Source of the DNA: Strongylocentrotus droebachiensis
Lineage: Eukaryota > Echinodermata > Echinoidea > Camarodonta > Strongylocentrotidae
Direction: 5' to 3'
Assembly (NCBI GenBank): GCA_035222895.1
Contig: JAVYIG010000171.1
Coordinates: forward strand, 233,501-297,500
Length of the DNA: 64,000 nt
The notes beneath the pieces were generated by a model that did no database searches, was not told the origin of the DNA, and saw only the letters and a list, made by a program, of their open reading frames with translations. Position 1 is the first letter of the stretch; each line of letters begins with the position of its first letter. Below, one piece after another: positions 25,226 to 64,000 of this stretch. Made by a program: the position numbers and the translations under genes.

Positions 25226-26240
25226 TTCAAAATATCAAAATATGTTTATCTGACCGTTAAACCCCTAAGTTTTCGGGGCTCCACCCCTCGACCCCACCAG
25301 GGGCCCTAAGGCGGGCCCCTGCATGCTTGTCTGACCGTTATAAAATGCCTAAAACCCATAAGCTTCTGGGGGCTCCGCCCCCTAGACCCTACGCCAATTA
25401 ATGACCTGCCAGTGTCACAAATACATATAAGGTATAATTATGCTCATCTGACGTAATTAAATGCCTAAAGCCTTGAGCTTCCAGGGCTCTGCCCCCCCCC
25501 CCCGAAACCAACCAATGGCCCTAAGGCGAGCCCCTGGATGCTCATCTAAACGTAATTTATTGCCCAAAACTCCTGAGCTTCCGGGGGCTCCGCCCCCTGG
25601 ACCCCACGCCAATTCGTGACCTGCCAGTGTCACAAATAAGGTATAAAATTATGCTCATTGACGATAATTTGATGTATAAAATCTCTGAGCTTCTGGGGGC
25701 TTCGCCCCCTGGACCAATTACCAATTTGTGTCCTGCCAGTGTCACAAATAAAAATATGCTCATCTGACCGTTATTTATTGCCCAAAATTGCACAAATTTT
25801 CGTGGGCCAAAACAAAAATTAGTGCTCACTACCCCCCCCCCCCCCCCAACCCCAACCCCCAACTGAAGGAAATATTTTGGCTGGCACTATTTTCAAATTT
25901 CAGCATACTAAATTTCAAATTGATTTCAAATTTGGGCCCCCATCCCTAAGAAATCCTGGATCCGCGCCTGTCTGGGGGCTCCGTCCCCTTGACCCCACAC
26001 CAAAATGTGTTCTGCCAGTATCACAAATAAGGTATAAAAATATATGCTCATCTGATCGTAATTTATTGCCCAAAACACATGAGCTTCTGGGGGCTCCGCC
26101 CCTTGGACCCCTCGCCAATTAGTGACCTGCCAGTGTCACAAAAAAGGTTTCAAAATATGCTCATCTGACAATAATTCAACGATAAAACCCCTGAGCTTCT
26201 GGGGCACCGCCCCTCTACCCCACGCCAATTTACGCTAAGC
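25226..26240. repeat. Degenerate tandem array, ~100-150-bp units
   Basis: At least seven units share ATGCTCATCTGACCGT, ATTGCCCAAAA, GAGCTTCTGGGGGCTCCGCC, CTGGACCCCACGCCAATT and GACCTGCCAGTGTCACAAAT. Unit length varies. The open frames within it are repeat artefacts. Confidence 0.8.
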
Positions 26241-26810
26241 TCTACCTGATCGTAAATACCACCCCCCCTCCCCCACCTACTTAGAGGAACGTTCAGCGGG
26301 GCCTGCATATAAAAGTGGGGGTGAAGCGGTTTTTTTTCTCGACCACCTTTTGTCACTATGATTTGTCGATTTTGTAATTAAATTTCTGTAAATATGTTAA
26401 TTTATTATAACTTGCATATTTGTTTGTAAATTCTATTTTCATTGTTTTATTTTCTATTCGAATTGTATGTAATCACGGCCTCGATGAAAAAAAGCTATTG
26501 CTGAATGCAGCCACAATTATTGTATTTGCTTTTAAATATACCATACCATACCATACCCCCCCCCCCCCCCAACGTTTTTGCTCGTTTCACCACTGCCGGT
26601 GTCACCATTACGTACCCATATTTGGCTCGCATAATTTCAAATTTGGGCCCCCCCTAAGAAATCCTGGATCTGCGCCCAGTGCATGTATGTACCCCCCCCC
26701 CCCCCCTCCCCAAACATCAAACTCTGGCTAAGGGCCTGCGTAGGGGAGGGGGAAAGAGATGGTGAGAGAGAAATAAAGGGAGAAAGAGGGAGAGGTGGAG
26801 GGAAGGAGAG

Positions 26811-26871
<61 letters not shown>

Positions 26872-26992
26872 TAGGGAGATGGGGGGGGGGGGGGGAGGGG
26901 GAGCAGGGACGTCGCTAGACCTTTTTCAGTGGCGGGTGTAGAGACCACCGATTACCGACACAAATAGCCACCAATTACAGACAAATATATTA
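26241..26992. repeat. Microsatellite-rich segment
   Basis: Contains ATACC repeats before a C run (26540-26570), C runs at 26693-26710, an almost pure (GA)n tract at about 26810-26862 and a G run at 26880-26895. AAATCCTGGATC.GCGCC at 26660 repeats a motif from 25948. Confidence 0.8.
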
Positions 26993-27545
26993 ATGCCAAT
27001 GTCCCAATGTCTACAAATTTAACCCTATAAATCCGGGGCCAGGAGCTAAATAATTTGTCAGTTTCCCCCCTCCCGCGGAAGCTTCGACGTTTCATTAAAT
27101 TGTTAGAGAAAGAAGACGATTTTATGTGCTGTTTTCAATCCTTAATCCTTGTCTGACGTTTCATTTAATTATTATAGAGAAAAAAGACGATTCGCTGTAC
27201 CGTTCTCTACTCTTAATCCTTGTCTAAAATTAGTTTCCCTCCTCCCGCGCGGAAGTTTGACGTTTCATTAAAGTATTGCTCTTAATCCTTGTCTGAATTC
27301 ATTTTCGCCCCTCCCGCGCGAAGCGCGAAAGCTGTGACATTTCATTAAATTATTAGAGAAAGAAGACAATTCGTGGTACTGTTTTCTACTCTTAATCCTT
27401 GTCTGAATTCAGTTTCCCTCCTCCCGCGCGGAAGCTTTGACGTTTCATTAAATTATTGGAGGAAGAAGACAATTCGTTGTACGATATTTTATAATCAATG
27501 TTTGAATTTTCAAAACAAAAATCTTTGTCCAATAAAAAGTCACAG
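26993..27545 (+). repeat. Duplicated block A, copy 1
   Basis: Near-identical to 28525-29076. Internally it has its own repeats: CTTAATCCTTGTCTGA, TCCCGCG.GGAAG, GACGTTTCATTAAAT and AGAAGACGATT recur every ~100 bp. Confidence 0.9.
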
Positions 27546-28524
27546 GCTCTCTTTTAATGGGGGCACTTATAAGAATGGTAAATGACACTTTTCACGTACG
27601 AGAAGTTACTCAATTTCACTTCAGATAAGTGCCCCCTTTACCTCCGATGATTGCCCCTAATCAAATCTGAGAGATGCTCGTTTTACTTTGACAATTGCCC
27701 CTTCCCTTACTAATAAGTGCTCTTTTTATCTCTGATAAGTGCCCTGTTTATCTTTACATGTGCCTCTTTTTCTTGTTAATAAAAAGCCTCTTCCTCCTCA
27801 TAAAAACCCCTTTCACCTCTGATAAATGCCCCTATTAAAATCTGATCGGTGCCCCTTATCTTCCAACAAAATTGTGCCCCCTTTTCACCTCCGATAATTT
27901 AATAATAGTGGGTGCTTGTATAGCACTCATATCTGTCAGACTTGACGCTCCTTGCGCTTCCTTTTAACAATGATAAGTGCCTCTCTCCTTTCTAACAGGG
28001 ACCTATCCCTTTTTCACCTCTGATAAATGCCCCCCCCCATCAAAATCTGATGGTGCCCCTTTTCCTTCGACAAATGCCCATTTTCCATTCTCATAAGTGC
28101 CTTTTTTCACCTCTGATAATTACCCTTTGTACTTTGACACGTGCCCCTTTTGTTTTCTAGTGTCTTTATCTCTTTTGACAAGTGCCTCCTTTTCCACTAA
28201 TCATTAAACGTGCCCCTATTTTAAAGCGACCGAGAGCCCCTTTTCCCTAAAGCTTGCTCGCTCACATTTATAGATGACATTATTATTTATCTTATCAAAG
28301 GTCTTTCCTGTCTTCCATTATGAGAATGTGCTTATGACTCAATCAAGATTGGGGTTTTTCCCCTTTGTAAGATGTAATTTTTTTGCACTCCGACCTCACA
28401 AATCTATAAAAACTTAAAAAAATCCTCGCTCGCAATTGAATATTCAGACCGTCACACCCAACTGCAAAGTATGATGCTTAAGCAATATCTTATACGATGT
28501 ATAAAGATACAAATATTGAAATCA
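27546..28524 (+). repeat. Duplicated block B, copy 1
   Basis: Near-identical to 30520-31499 (one C/T difference seen in the first 100 bases and a one-base difference in a C run). The first ~680 bp is a degenerate minisatellite of ~30-bp units around TGATAAGTGCCCCTTTT. Confidence 0.9.
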
Positions 28525-29076
28525 ATGCCAATGTCCCAATGTCTACAAATTTAACCCTATAAATCCGGGGCCAGGAGCTAAATAATTTGTCAGTTTCCCC
28601 CTCCCGCGGAAGCTTCGACGTTTCATTAAATTGTTAGAGAAAGAAGACGATTTTATGTGCTGTTTTCAATCCTTAATCCTTGTCTGACGTTTCATTTAAT
28701 TATTATAGAGAAAAAAGACGATTCGCTGTACCGTTCTCTACTCTTAATCCTTGTCTAAAATTAGTTTCCCTCCTCCCGCGCGGAAGTTTGACGTTTCATT
28801 AAAGTATTGCTCTTAATCCTTGTCTGAATTCATTTTCGCCCCTCCCGCGCGAAGCGCGAAAGCTGTGACATTTCATTAAATTATTAGAGAAAGAAGACAA
28901 TTCGTGGTACTGTTTTCTACTCTTAATCCTTGTCTGAATTCAGTTTCCCTCCTCCCGCGCGGAAGCTTTGACGTTTCATTAAATTATTGGAGGAAGAAGA
29001 CAATTCGTTGTACGATATTTTATAATCAATGTTTGAATTTTCAAAACAAAAATCTTTGTCCAATAAAAAGTCACAG
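28525..29076 (+). repeat. Duplicated block A, copy 2
   Basis: Matches 26993-27545 apart from a one-base C-run difference near the CCTCCCGCGG motif. It begins directly at the end of block B copy 1. Confidence 0.9.
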
Positions 29077-30519
29077 TTCGCAAGGGAAAAAAAATTGCCG
29101 ACCGATCGACATAATACATCTCTCCGACTTCAAACTTCTGCATTAATATATATAGTACACGAGGATCAAGCAAAGAATACCTACACAGCGGACCCGACAT
29201 AGCAACATATTCATCTATGCGTATATCTTTCTTGCTCCCTCGACGTGGCCACTCCACTCAACATCCCCCTCTCTCTCTTACTCCCACCTTTCTTCTCTTA
29301 GGCTCTTACCCCCTTCTTTCTCCTCTCTTGCACCCCCCGTTTCTTTTGTTTCAAAACAAATACTTGTCGTGTTTTTTCTATAGAATGTATGATATAAGTG
29401 TATCGAACCAGTAATATACGAACCTGCGCCCCGGACCTGCGCGCGCTAAGTCTGTTTAATTCCGTCAAAGTCGCTGAACTGTCTACAAAATAATCCGTTT
29501 AAAATCACATTAAAAAGCATATCATAGCATTTCAGGCGAATAGACAGTGTTATATTCAACTTATTGTGTTTAAAAAGAAAGCGGACATTTGTGTATTCCT
29601 TTATCTCCATTGTACACTTAGGAAATAAAACAACACAATCATTAGAATATTTCATTTTCTGACATTTATTAATAAACCCGATAATATTAATATTGGATAT
29701 ATTCGTGTCCTCTTATTTTGAGATGAATGTTTGTTCATTGTCAATATATAACTAAACTTTTCAGGACTAGAGATGAGAAAACGAACGAAAACAAACTTAT
29801 ATCACTAGTTCCACATACTGACGGTTATTTATTTATTTACATCATCATTATTATCAAAAGCTATCTTTATTCGAGATGGGCAAAGCGATGCACACCTGAA
29901 AAAATATGGAACGAAAGGAAAACGTACAAGAATCAACAAAAACAAGAGACGGATGAATAACAGTTTAGCGTACCAGCAGCTGCTTATGAAAACAAAGATG
30001 CTGACGTCAATATATTCGGATGACTATATTGTTTGGAGAGATATACATGTATAACCGTTTCTTCTCTTTCTTGACATGATACTGTAAGCGAGGCAAAAAC
30101 ATATTAACATGTGGTGACGATAATAGCTGGCACAGTGCCTCCACTTTTTTCAATTACCCCAAAAGTGCCCCTTTACGTAGGAAAATTGCCCCTTTTCCCT
30201 TTGCTATAAGTGTTTATTTTCCATTCTCATAAGTGCCCTTTTTAATCTCTAGTAAGTCCCCCTTTTCAGGAACGAGAAGTGCCCATTTTCATTTTTGGTA
30301 CGTGCCCCTTTCACCTCTGATAATTGCCCTATTCAAATCTGAGAGGTGCTCCTTTTAATTTGACAAGTGCCCCTTTTAAATTGTAAGAAGTGCCCCTTCC
30401 CCTTTCAATAACTAACCCCTTTGTTATACTCAGATAAGCGCACCTTTTACTTTCACATGTGCCCCTTTTCCATTCTTATAAGAGCCCCTATTACAAGAGA
30501 GCCTATGAGAAGGGGAAAG
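29077..30519 (+). other. Segment X present only between A copy 2 and B copy 2
   Basis: About 1440 bp absent between A copy 1 and B copy 1. Its right part (30130-30519) continues the AAGTGCCCCTTTT minisatellite of block B. This suggests A-X-B is the original order and X was lost from the first copy (inference). No gene recognised. Confidence 0.7.
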
Positions 30520-31499
30520 GCTCACTTTTAATGGGGGCACTTATAAGAATGGTAAATGACACTTTTCACGTACGAGAAGTTACTCAATTTCACTTCAGAT
30601 AAGTGCCCTCTTTACCTCCGATGATTGCCCCTAATCAAATCTGAGAGATGCTCGTTTTACTTTGACAATTGCCCCTTCCCTTACTAATAAGTGCTCTTTT
30701 TATCTCTGATAAGTGCCCTGTTTATCTTTACATGTGCCTCTTTTTCTTGTTAATAAAAAGCCTCTTCCTCCTCATAAAAACCCCTTTCACCTCTGATAAA
30801 TGCCCCTATTAAAATCTGATCGGTGCCCCTTATCTTCCAACAAAATTGTGCCCCCTTTTCACCTCCGATAATTTAATAATAGTGGGTGCTTGTATAGCAC
30901 TCATATCTGTCAGACTTGACGCTCCTTGCGCTTCCTTTTAACAATGATAAGTGCCTCTCTCCTTTCTAACAGGGACCTATCCCTTTTTCACCTCTGATAA
31001 ATGCCCCCCCCCCATCAAAATCTGATGGTGCCCCTTTTCCTTCGACAAATGCCCATTTTCCATTCTCATAAGTGCCTTTTTTCACCTCTGATAATTACCC
31101 TTTGTACTTTGACACGTGCCCCTTTTGTTTTCTAGTGTCTTTATCTCTTTTGACAAGTGCCTCCTTTTCCACTAATCATTAAACGTGCCCCTATTTTAAA
31201 GCGACCGAGAGCCCCTTTTCCCTAAAGCTTGCTCGCTCACATTTATAGATGACATTATTATTTATCTTATCAAAGGTCTTTCCTGTCTTCCATTATGAGA
31301 ATGTGCTTATGACTCAATCAAGATTGGGGTTTTTCCCCTTTGTAAGATGTAATTTTTTTGCACTCCGACCTCACAAATCTATAAAAACTTAAAAAAATCC
31401 TCGCTCGCAATTGAATATTCAGACCGTCACACCCAACTGCAAAGTATGATGCTTAAGCAATATCTTATACGATGTATAAAGATACAAATATTGAAATCA
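30520..31499 (+). repeat. Duplicated block B, copy 2
   Basis: Matches 27546-28524. Ends ...ATTGAAATCA, after which the sequence is unique (CCTGGATAATG). Confidence 0.9.
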
Positions 31500-34400
31500 T
31501 CCTGGATAATGTAATCACAATGTAGGGATATATACCAATGTCTAAAAAATTGTTTATTTTCAGTTAATTTCCCTTTGTAGGTGCCCTTTTTTTCTCAAGA
31601 AAGTACCCTTTTTTTTTGGATACCCCTTTGATGTAAACATTTATTTACTTTCATATATATATATATATATATATATTTTCAGATTTGCTATGTTTTCTTT
31701 ATATATATAAATATATGTTTTTGAATGCTTTTTTTTATACGATTGTATGTTTGATGTAAACTTGCATTTTTAGTCTTTGGACTTTTTGAGTCTTGAATAA
31801 AACCTCATTTGAATCTTGAATCTTTCTTGTTGATGCCCCCCCCCCCTCCCACTTTGGAAGTCGCTCTGCCACCCCTGCTTGGTTGAGAGTCAAGTAAATG
31901 AACCACTACCGGTATACCCCGACACCTCCACAATTGTGTTTTGGTGGATATGTTTGTTTCCTCTACATCTCACCAGCTGTCTCTCTTTTGTCTTCTTACT
32001 AGAGTTTACTCCACAGATGCAGGTTTAACACTGAAATTGCTATAACTAATTCAATTTGAAAATTTAGTGTATGCGGCAAATTTCTGATGGAAAATGAAAG
32101 GAGGTACAGGTACATGTAGAAAGTCCCATGAATAATTACAGGAGAACTTTGAACATGTTTCTTCATTACTGTGTCTTCTCCCACTAACATTATCATTTCA
32201 ATATATTTTCAAGACAAGAAAAGAAGAGACATTGCAGTATAATAACTGAAGATAATTGTGAATATCTCACTGCATGTAAATGTTACTCAGTAAATATCCA
32301 TTAAATTGTGATCAACATTTTTAATCCTTGTTTCTGAAAGTCTGTACCCCGACCAAGACAAATAAATGTGAGTCATGAAGCAACTGTCATAATGGTTTAA
32401 TGAGTACCCATTGAAGTCTCTCTTTATTGCAGAGTCTAATACAACACATTGGATACAAATAATGAGGGGGGAATTAACAGAGAGAAAGGGGAAAACTGTT
32501 TTTGCAAGCATTTAATTTGAGAAGTGTGATGTGCTCATGTACTGAGCTGCACTTCCTTGACCTTGTCAGCAGAGTCGGGCAACAAATATTAATATACAGT
32601 GCTCAGATATAGAGATTCATTCTTGAATGTGTCTGTCTAACAAGTTTTATGATAAACATTGATTGAATTTCAAACACAGCTTAGCTTTCATAGCACAAAG
32701 GCATTATTTGCCTAACAAAAGAATTGAAATGGTTGTAACATTGACCTTCTGGATATACGTTTCCTTCAATTGAAAAAAGATAATTCACATTTGAAATGTC
32801 AAATTAGACAATAGAAATGTCTACTGATTGGTCTTGTTTCCTTTGCCCCATTTTTTCACCAAGTGCAAGAGAAATACAACATACAAATATCATTTTTTCT
32901 AGATCCTCTACATCTACCCTTTAATTCTGATTCAAACACATCTTTTATACACATATATATTTACAGCATTCTAAGGACAGAACAAAAAGAAAACAAAGAA
33001 AATGGTAACCAAGCCCAAGGCCTAAACTTGTTGGGTTCCTACATGTATTAGAAGCCCAGTGACTGCATGCCAGGTTGACTGTGGGAGTTGGTGTTTCTGG
33101 TATGACCTTTTGAAAAGCAGGGAACTAATTGCGGTGGGCTCTCCACGACATACACCACTACTTATTAGAAACTGACTTCGGGATATCCAAGTCTCATTGC
33201 CCAACTTGGGCATCTTCTTGCCTTAAAATGCTAGAGTAACTGGAGAAAAATACATATCCAAACAGGCTCGTCTTTTCAGAATGACAAACCTAGATTTACT
33301 TTAAAAAATGATTACTGCAATCGCCATATGACTGGTAACTTTCAATATTCTATTGTTGCATTCGCTGAAGTCCGTTGTTGTATTCATTTATGCCTCTTTC
33401 ATTGTGATGGACAATCAAAGCTAATGCCAATTTACAAATGTCCACATACATGTCTAAACAAGATTGTACAAAAAGAAGAAATACAAAGAGAAGATGTTCT
33501 TACCCAAAAGCAAAAAAAAGGATGGCTTAGAAAGAGACACCATTTTGTCTCGCTTAAATACATGCATGATTCATTAAATATATCACAATTTGCAAAGTAC
33601 AAAGAAAATCAATTTACATCACTAGACTGTCAAGGATAGGTGATTTGTCAATCTATGTTATTGTTACATCATTAATGTACCGCTACCTGTATTTGTACAA
33701 AGTCTTCAACTTTTTGCACTTTGATCATAATCTAAATATCAATATTTTGTAGATCAAAACCTTGCTTTACAACCCAAGCTGAATCAAATTTGAATCACCA
33801 CAAATCAATCATGGGAAGCCTTATATGTGGAACATACATTGAAAGTGAAAGTTTTTTTTCTTCTATATATACAACTTTTCTCTACATGCTCACTGTTTAG
33901 CTGAAGGCAAATACGGTTAACATGACCAAAAAAAGAAAGAAAATGCACTTCCACAAGTTGTTGTTTTCCTCTTGTTGCTTGTACAAGAAGGAAAAGTGAA
34001 AATCAAAACAAAAATTTTGCCTCTCCATTCGGACATCTTTTGAATGTTATGCCTCTGATAGATAGTATTAATTTCTGTGACAAGATTTCAAACACATTCA
34101 GCATGTGCACTGCCACATATTTCACTGTGCAAGCACAATAATATACAATTATCAACTCAAGAAAATGAATGCATTTCCATGACAACATGATACATATTTA
34201 CAAGATGAACAATCAAATTGAATATTTGAACCTCTTGTTTAAGAAAGGGTAACAGAAACAAGATACAAAATGAAGTTAAGGTAATCATGCACCGGTTTCA
34301 AACACAAAGAATTTAAATGGGTTATGAAGCCAACATAAGCGACTCAAGAGGTAGACGTTTGCAGTGTAACATGGTTTGTATGGTTCCAGTTTGTTGCTGA

Positions 34401-35062
34401 AATATTGTGAGTATCACTGTGGCTGAGGCTAGTATGACAAGTAATGTTATTCATTGAGAAGATTGAGTCAACATCGTGTAATGTCTGTACATTAACAACC
34501 TGCAACAGTAATCAATTTGTATATAGTCATTACATGGAAAATGAACGTGGACTTCATTATGTCATATACATCCTACATTACATTGAAGTCTAAGAGAAAT
34601 TTCACATTTTCTGTAGTTTTTGCTCCGAGTATTTTTCATAAAGCTTTGCAAATACTTAATTTCATGTACATGTGCTAATAATTACACACAAGATCTCCTC
34701 TTGTTAACATTGTACACTGTATCGAAAGCCTATATCTTTTCTACCTTCTAATATCCCTCGATGACATGTTGTCAAACTGTGCAAAAACACAACTTAGTCA
34801 TCCAAGAAATCAAACGACAGAAATCACAACCATCAGTTATAAAAATATCAACACAAGTTTTTGTGATATAAAAAGAAAGTAAGCCATCCTTTGCTAACAA
34901 ATTTTTAATCACAAAGTATGACCTATCTGTATTTGATTAGTACATGTCTTTCCACTTGCTCTACCTCACTTTTTAAAAAATGAAAAGTATCTTTCTGAAG
35001 TTGCAGTATACACAATGAAGTAACAGAACATGCGAAAATAATGTGGGAAATGGATGACTCAA
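31500..35062. other. Intergenic / possible long KDM5 3' UTR, no gene recognised
   Basis: Contains an (AT)n run at 31653-31674 and a C run near 31836. The rest is AT-rich unique sequence without recognised coding or RNA features. Confidence 0.4.
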
Positions 35063-35068
35063 TTTATT
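35063..35068 (-). terminator. Candidate poly(A) signal AATAAA for KDM5
   Basis: AATAAA on the minus strand about 290 bases after the KDM5 stop codon. No transcript data are available, and a longer 3' UTR reaching further left is possible. Confidence 0.35.
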
Positions 35069-35190
35069 GTGAAACACATCTTTCTATGTTGCTATAAGAA
35101 CTGTAGTAATGAATTAGATCCATCATGATTATATGACATTAGGTCTTTGCCATCTACTTTTCATGATGTCTATACCCAGTTCTGATCATC

Positions 35191-35340
35191 TGGGGGGCGT
35201 TTCACAAAACTTGTCATCAGTGACAAATGACAGTTTTTGTTATAAGCTAGTGAAATCCTTGCTTCTGATTGGTTATCAACAGATTTGTCACTGATTTTTG
35301 TCATTTGTCATTCAAAAAAAGCTTTGTGAAACGGGTCCCT
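35191..35340. mobile_element. 150-bp TTTCACAAA MITE inside the KDM5 3' UTR
   Basis: GGGGGGCGTTTCACAAAACT on the left and AGCTTTGTGAAACGGGTCCC on the right are inverted partners; internal GTCATCAGTGACAAATGAC pairs with GTCACTGATTTTTGTC. It starts 18 bases after the stop codon, so it is very likely transcribed. A sister copy is at 55078-55227. Confidence 0.8.
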
Positions 35341-35358
35341 GAAATACTCCAGTATCTC

Positions 35359-62771
<27,413 letters not shown>

Positions 62772-63130
62772 CTGTCAAGAGCAAATCAGCAGGAAGGGAA
62801 AACGAATCATTAAATGCAGTAACAGGTGTACAGTATAGAAGCCATGTATGGGGGGGGGGGGGGGGGGGGGTCGCACTCTGTTTTCTTTTTGTTATCAAAA
62901 TTGAAGGAGATTAATATGTTACACATGCACACAGACATTGATGCATATTTGCAGCTCCATAAAATGCTGCATTAATCTGGAAATTTGAGGTATTATTGCT
63001 TGGGTCACTTATATAATTTCATAAATAGTACTGTACATGTACCTTAAAATGAAGTCACAGATTCTTGAAAATGACTTGATATAAATTAACGACTTTCACT
63101 TTTCTTTTCTTAGAAGAAATAATTGACCCA
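62772..63130. other. KDM5 intron upstream of exon A
   Basis: Contains a G21 run at about 62850-62870. No exon found; the rest of ARID and JmjN must lie beyond 64000. Confidence 0.5.
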
Positions 63131-63911
63131 TTTAACCCTAATAAGGCCGGGCTATTTGAAGTCTTACTACGGCCGGGGGGCCATTATGGCCCCCCCCCCC
63201 CTAAGATCTCGGCCGTAAAACGGCCGATCTCCGCGAAAATTTGCACGCATGTCAAGTAAAGTGTATTGAACAATATGATAATTTCAATTTTTTGAAAAAA
63301 ATCCCTCATTTGCATATTTATGGTAATTTATGCAAATAACGTCATAAAATCACATTTTTACCCATAAATCCTATATTATTCATATTTACGCATTCTTTTT
63401 CACTACATATATTCATTAGACCATTTGGAACAATAATACGACAAAAAAAATTGGAAGAGCCAGCTTATTCCTTATGTTATCTCTTGTTTTGATAATTTCT
63501 TATGTATTTCATTGTTTTTTTAACTTATTTATGTTATTGTTTTTTTTTTTTTCATTTCTTCCTACAATTCAACTATTTTGACTCCCAAAACAACCACCTA
63601 AACTTTAAACAAGACCCAATAACCAATGTTTGATCTATTTTTAGGAAAAATGACATTTCCATATGTTTTGTACACAAATCACAAAAATGAGCGATTTTCG
63701 GGCTGACATGCAAAGACAAAAGGTCACGTGACCTTGTAACTATAGGTCCGATTTTTTTTTTGTTTTTTTTTTGAAAGATGCGCAAGACTCTAAAGAAAAA
63801 AGTCAGCGAGCGGCAAGGCGTCATCCATATGCGTTCTCGAACAATCAGAAAAATCGTGGAGGGGGGGGGGGCCATAATGGCCCCCCCCCCCCGGCCTTAT
63901 TAGGGTTAAAA
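63131..63911. mobile_element. ~780-bp TIR element with GGCCGGG / GGCCATAATGGCC ends
   Basis: TTTAACCCTAATAAGGCCGG at the left and CCGGCCTTATTAGGGTTAAA at the right. Each end also carries a GGCCATTATGGCCCCC or GGCCATAATGGCCCCC block. Interior AT-rich; no transposase reading frame seen. Confidence 0.8.
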
Positions 63912-64000
63912 GAATCCATTTGTTCTTTCATACACATGTCACATGTTAACAAGCGTTGCAACCATATTTCATGGATTTTACCACTTTAATATTAACCTTC

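Noticed and set aside
25226..26240. CRISPR-like regular repeats
   Set aside because: Units are 100-150 bp, degenerate and lack unique equal-length spacers; the genome is eukaryotic.
26637..26948. Proline/serine/leucine-rich open frame
   Set aside because: Product of (GA)n and C-run microsatellites.
27373..29257. Identical 70-80-codon open frames in the two A blocks
   Set aside because: They are identical because the DNA block was duplicated; no protein similarity and no coding-like codon pattern.

Overview
The window is animal nuclear DNA: AT-rich, with GT-AG introns, dense miniature inverted-repeat elements and microsatellites. The gene content and repeat style suggest an echinoderm, most likely a sea urchin (inference; no species marker was read). 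Two protein genes are present, both on the minus strand and both cut by the window edges.

Left half (1-23.7 kb): the 5' end of an ataxin-7 family gene (SAGA deubiquitinase-module subunit). Three coding exons are seen at 23460-23550, 23233-23334 and 13052-13156. They join in frame and encode the conserved LGQSW motif and the start of the first zinc finger. The remaining exons lie beyond position 1. The large introns hold dispersed repeats, including an element with tandem units carrying DR1-type nuclear-receptor sites.

Middle (23.7-35.2 kb): intergenic. It holds a tandem array around 25.2-26.2 kb, microsatellites and a recent nested duplication (26993-31499).

Right half (35.2-64 kb): a KDM5 (JARID1/lid) histone H3K4 demethylase gene, with 25 coding exons reconstructed from 62771 down to the stop codon at 35359. 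All exon phases agree, giving 2153 residues. JmjN and the first half of ARID lie off the right edge. ARID (part), PHD1, JmjC with its iron ligands, the C5HC2 finger, PLU-1 region, PHD2 and PHD3 are present. They are followed by an unusual acidic Ser/Glu-rich tail of about 560 residues with a repeated G-R-x-[ST]-P motif.

The most notable content is in the KDM5 introns. Ten introns each hold one copy of a ~154-nt sequence, always in the sense orientation of the host gene. Read on the minus strand, each intact copy folds as an H/ACA-box snoRNA: hairpin, ANANNA hinge, hairpin, ACA. Sequence differences between copies fall mainly in loops, in the N positions of the H box and in paired positions. 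Both pseudouridylation pockets match conserved 18S rRNA with correct geometry: one at the CUGG-UU-GAUCCUGC segment near the 18S 5' end, the other at AUCAG-UU-AUGGUUC (human 18S position 109 by recalled numbering). I therefore read the KDM5 gene as the host of a cis-duplicated dual-guide snoRNA family.
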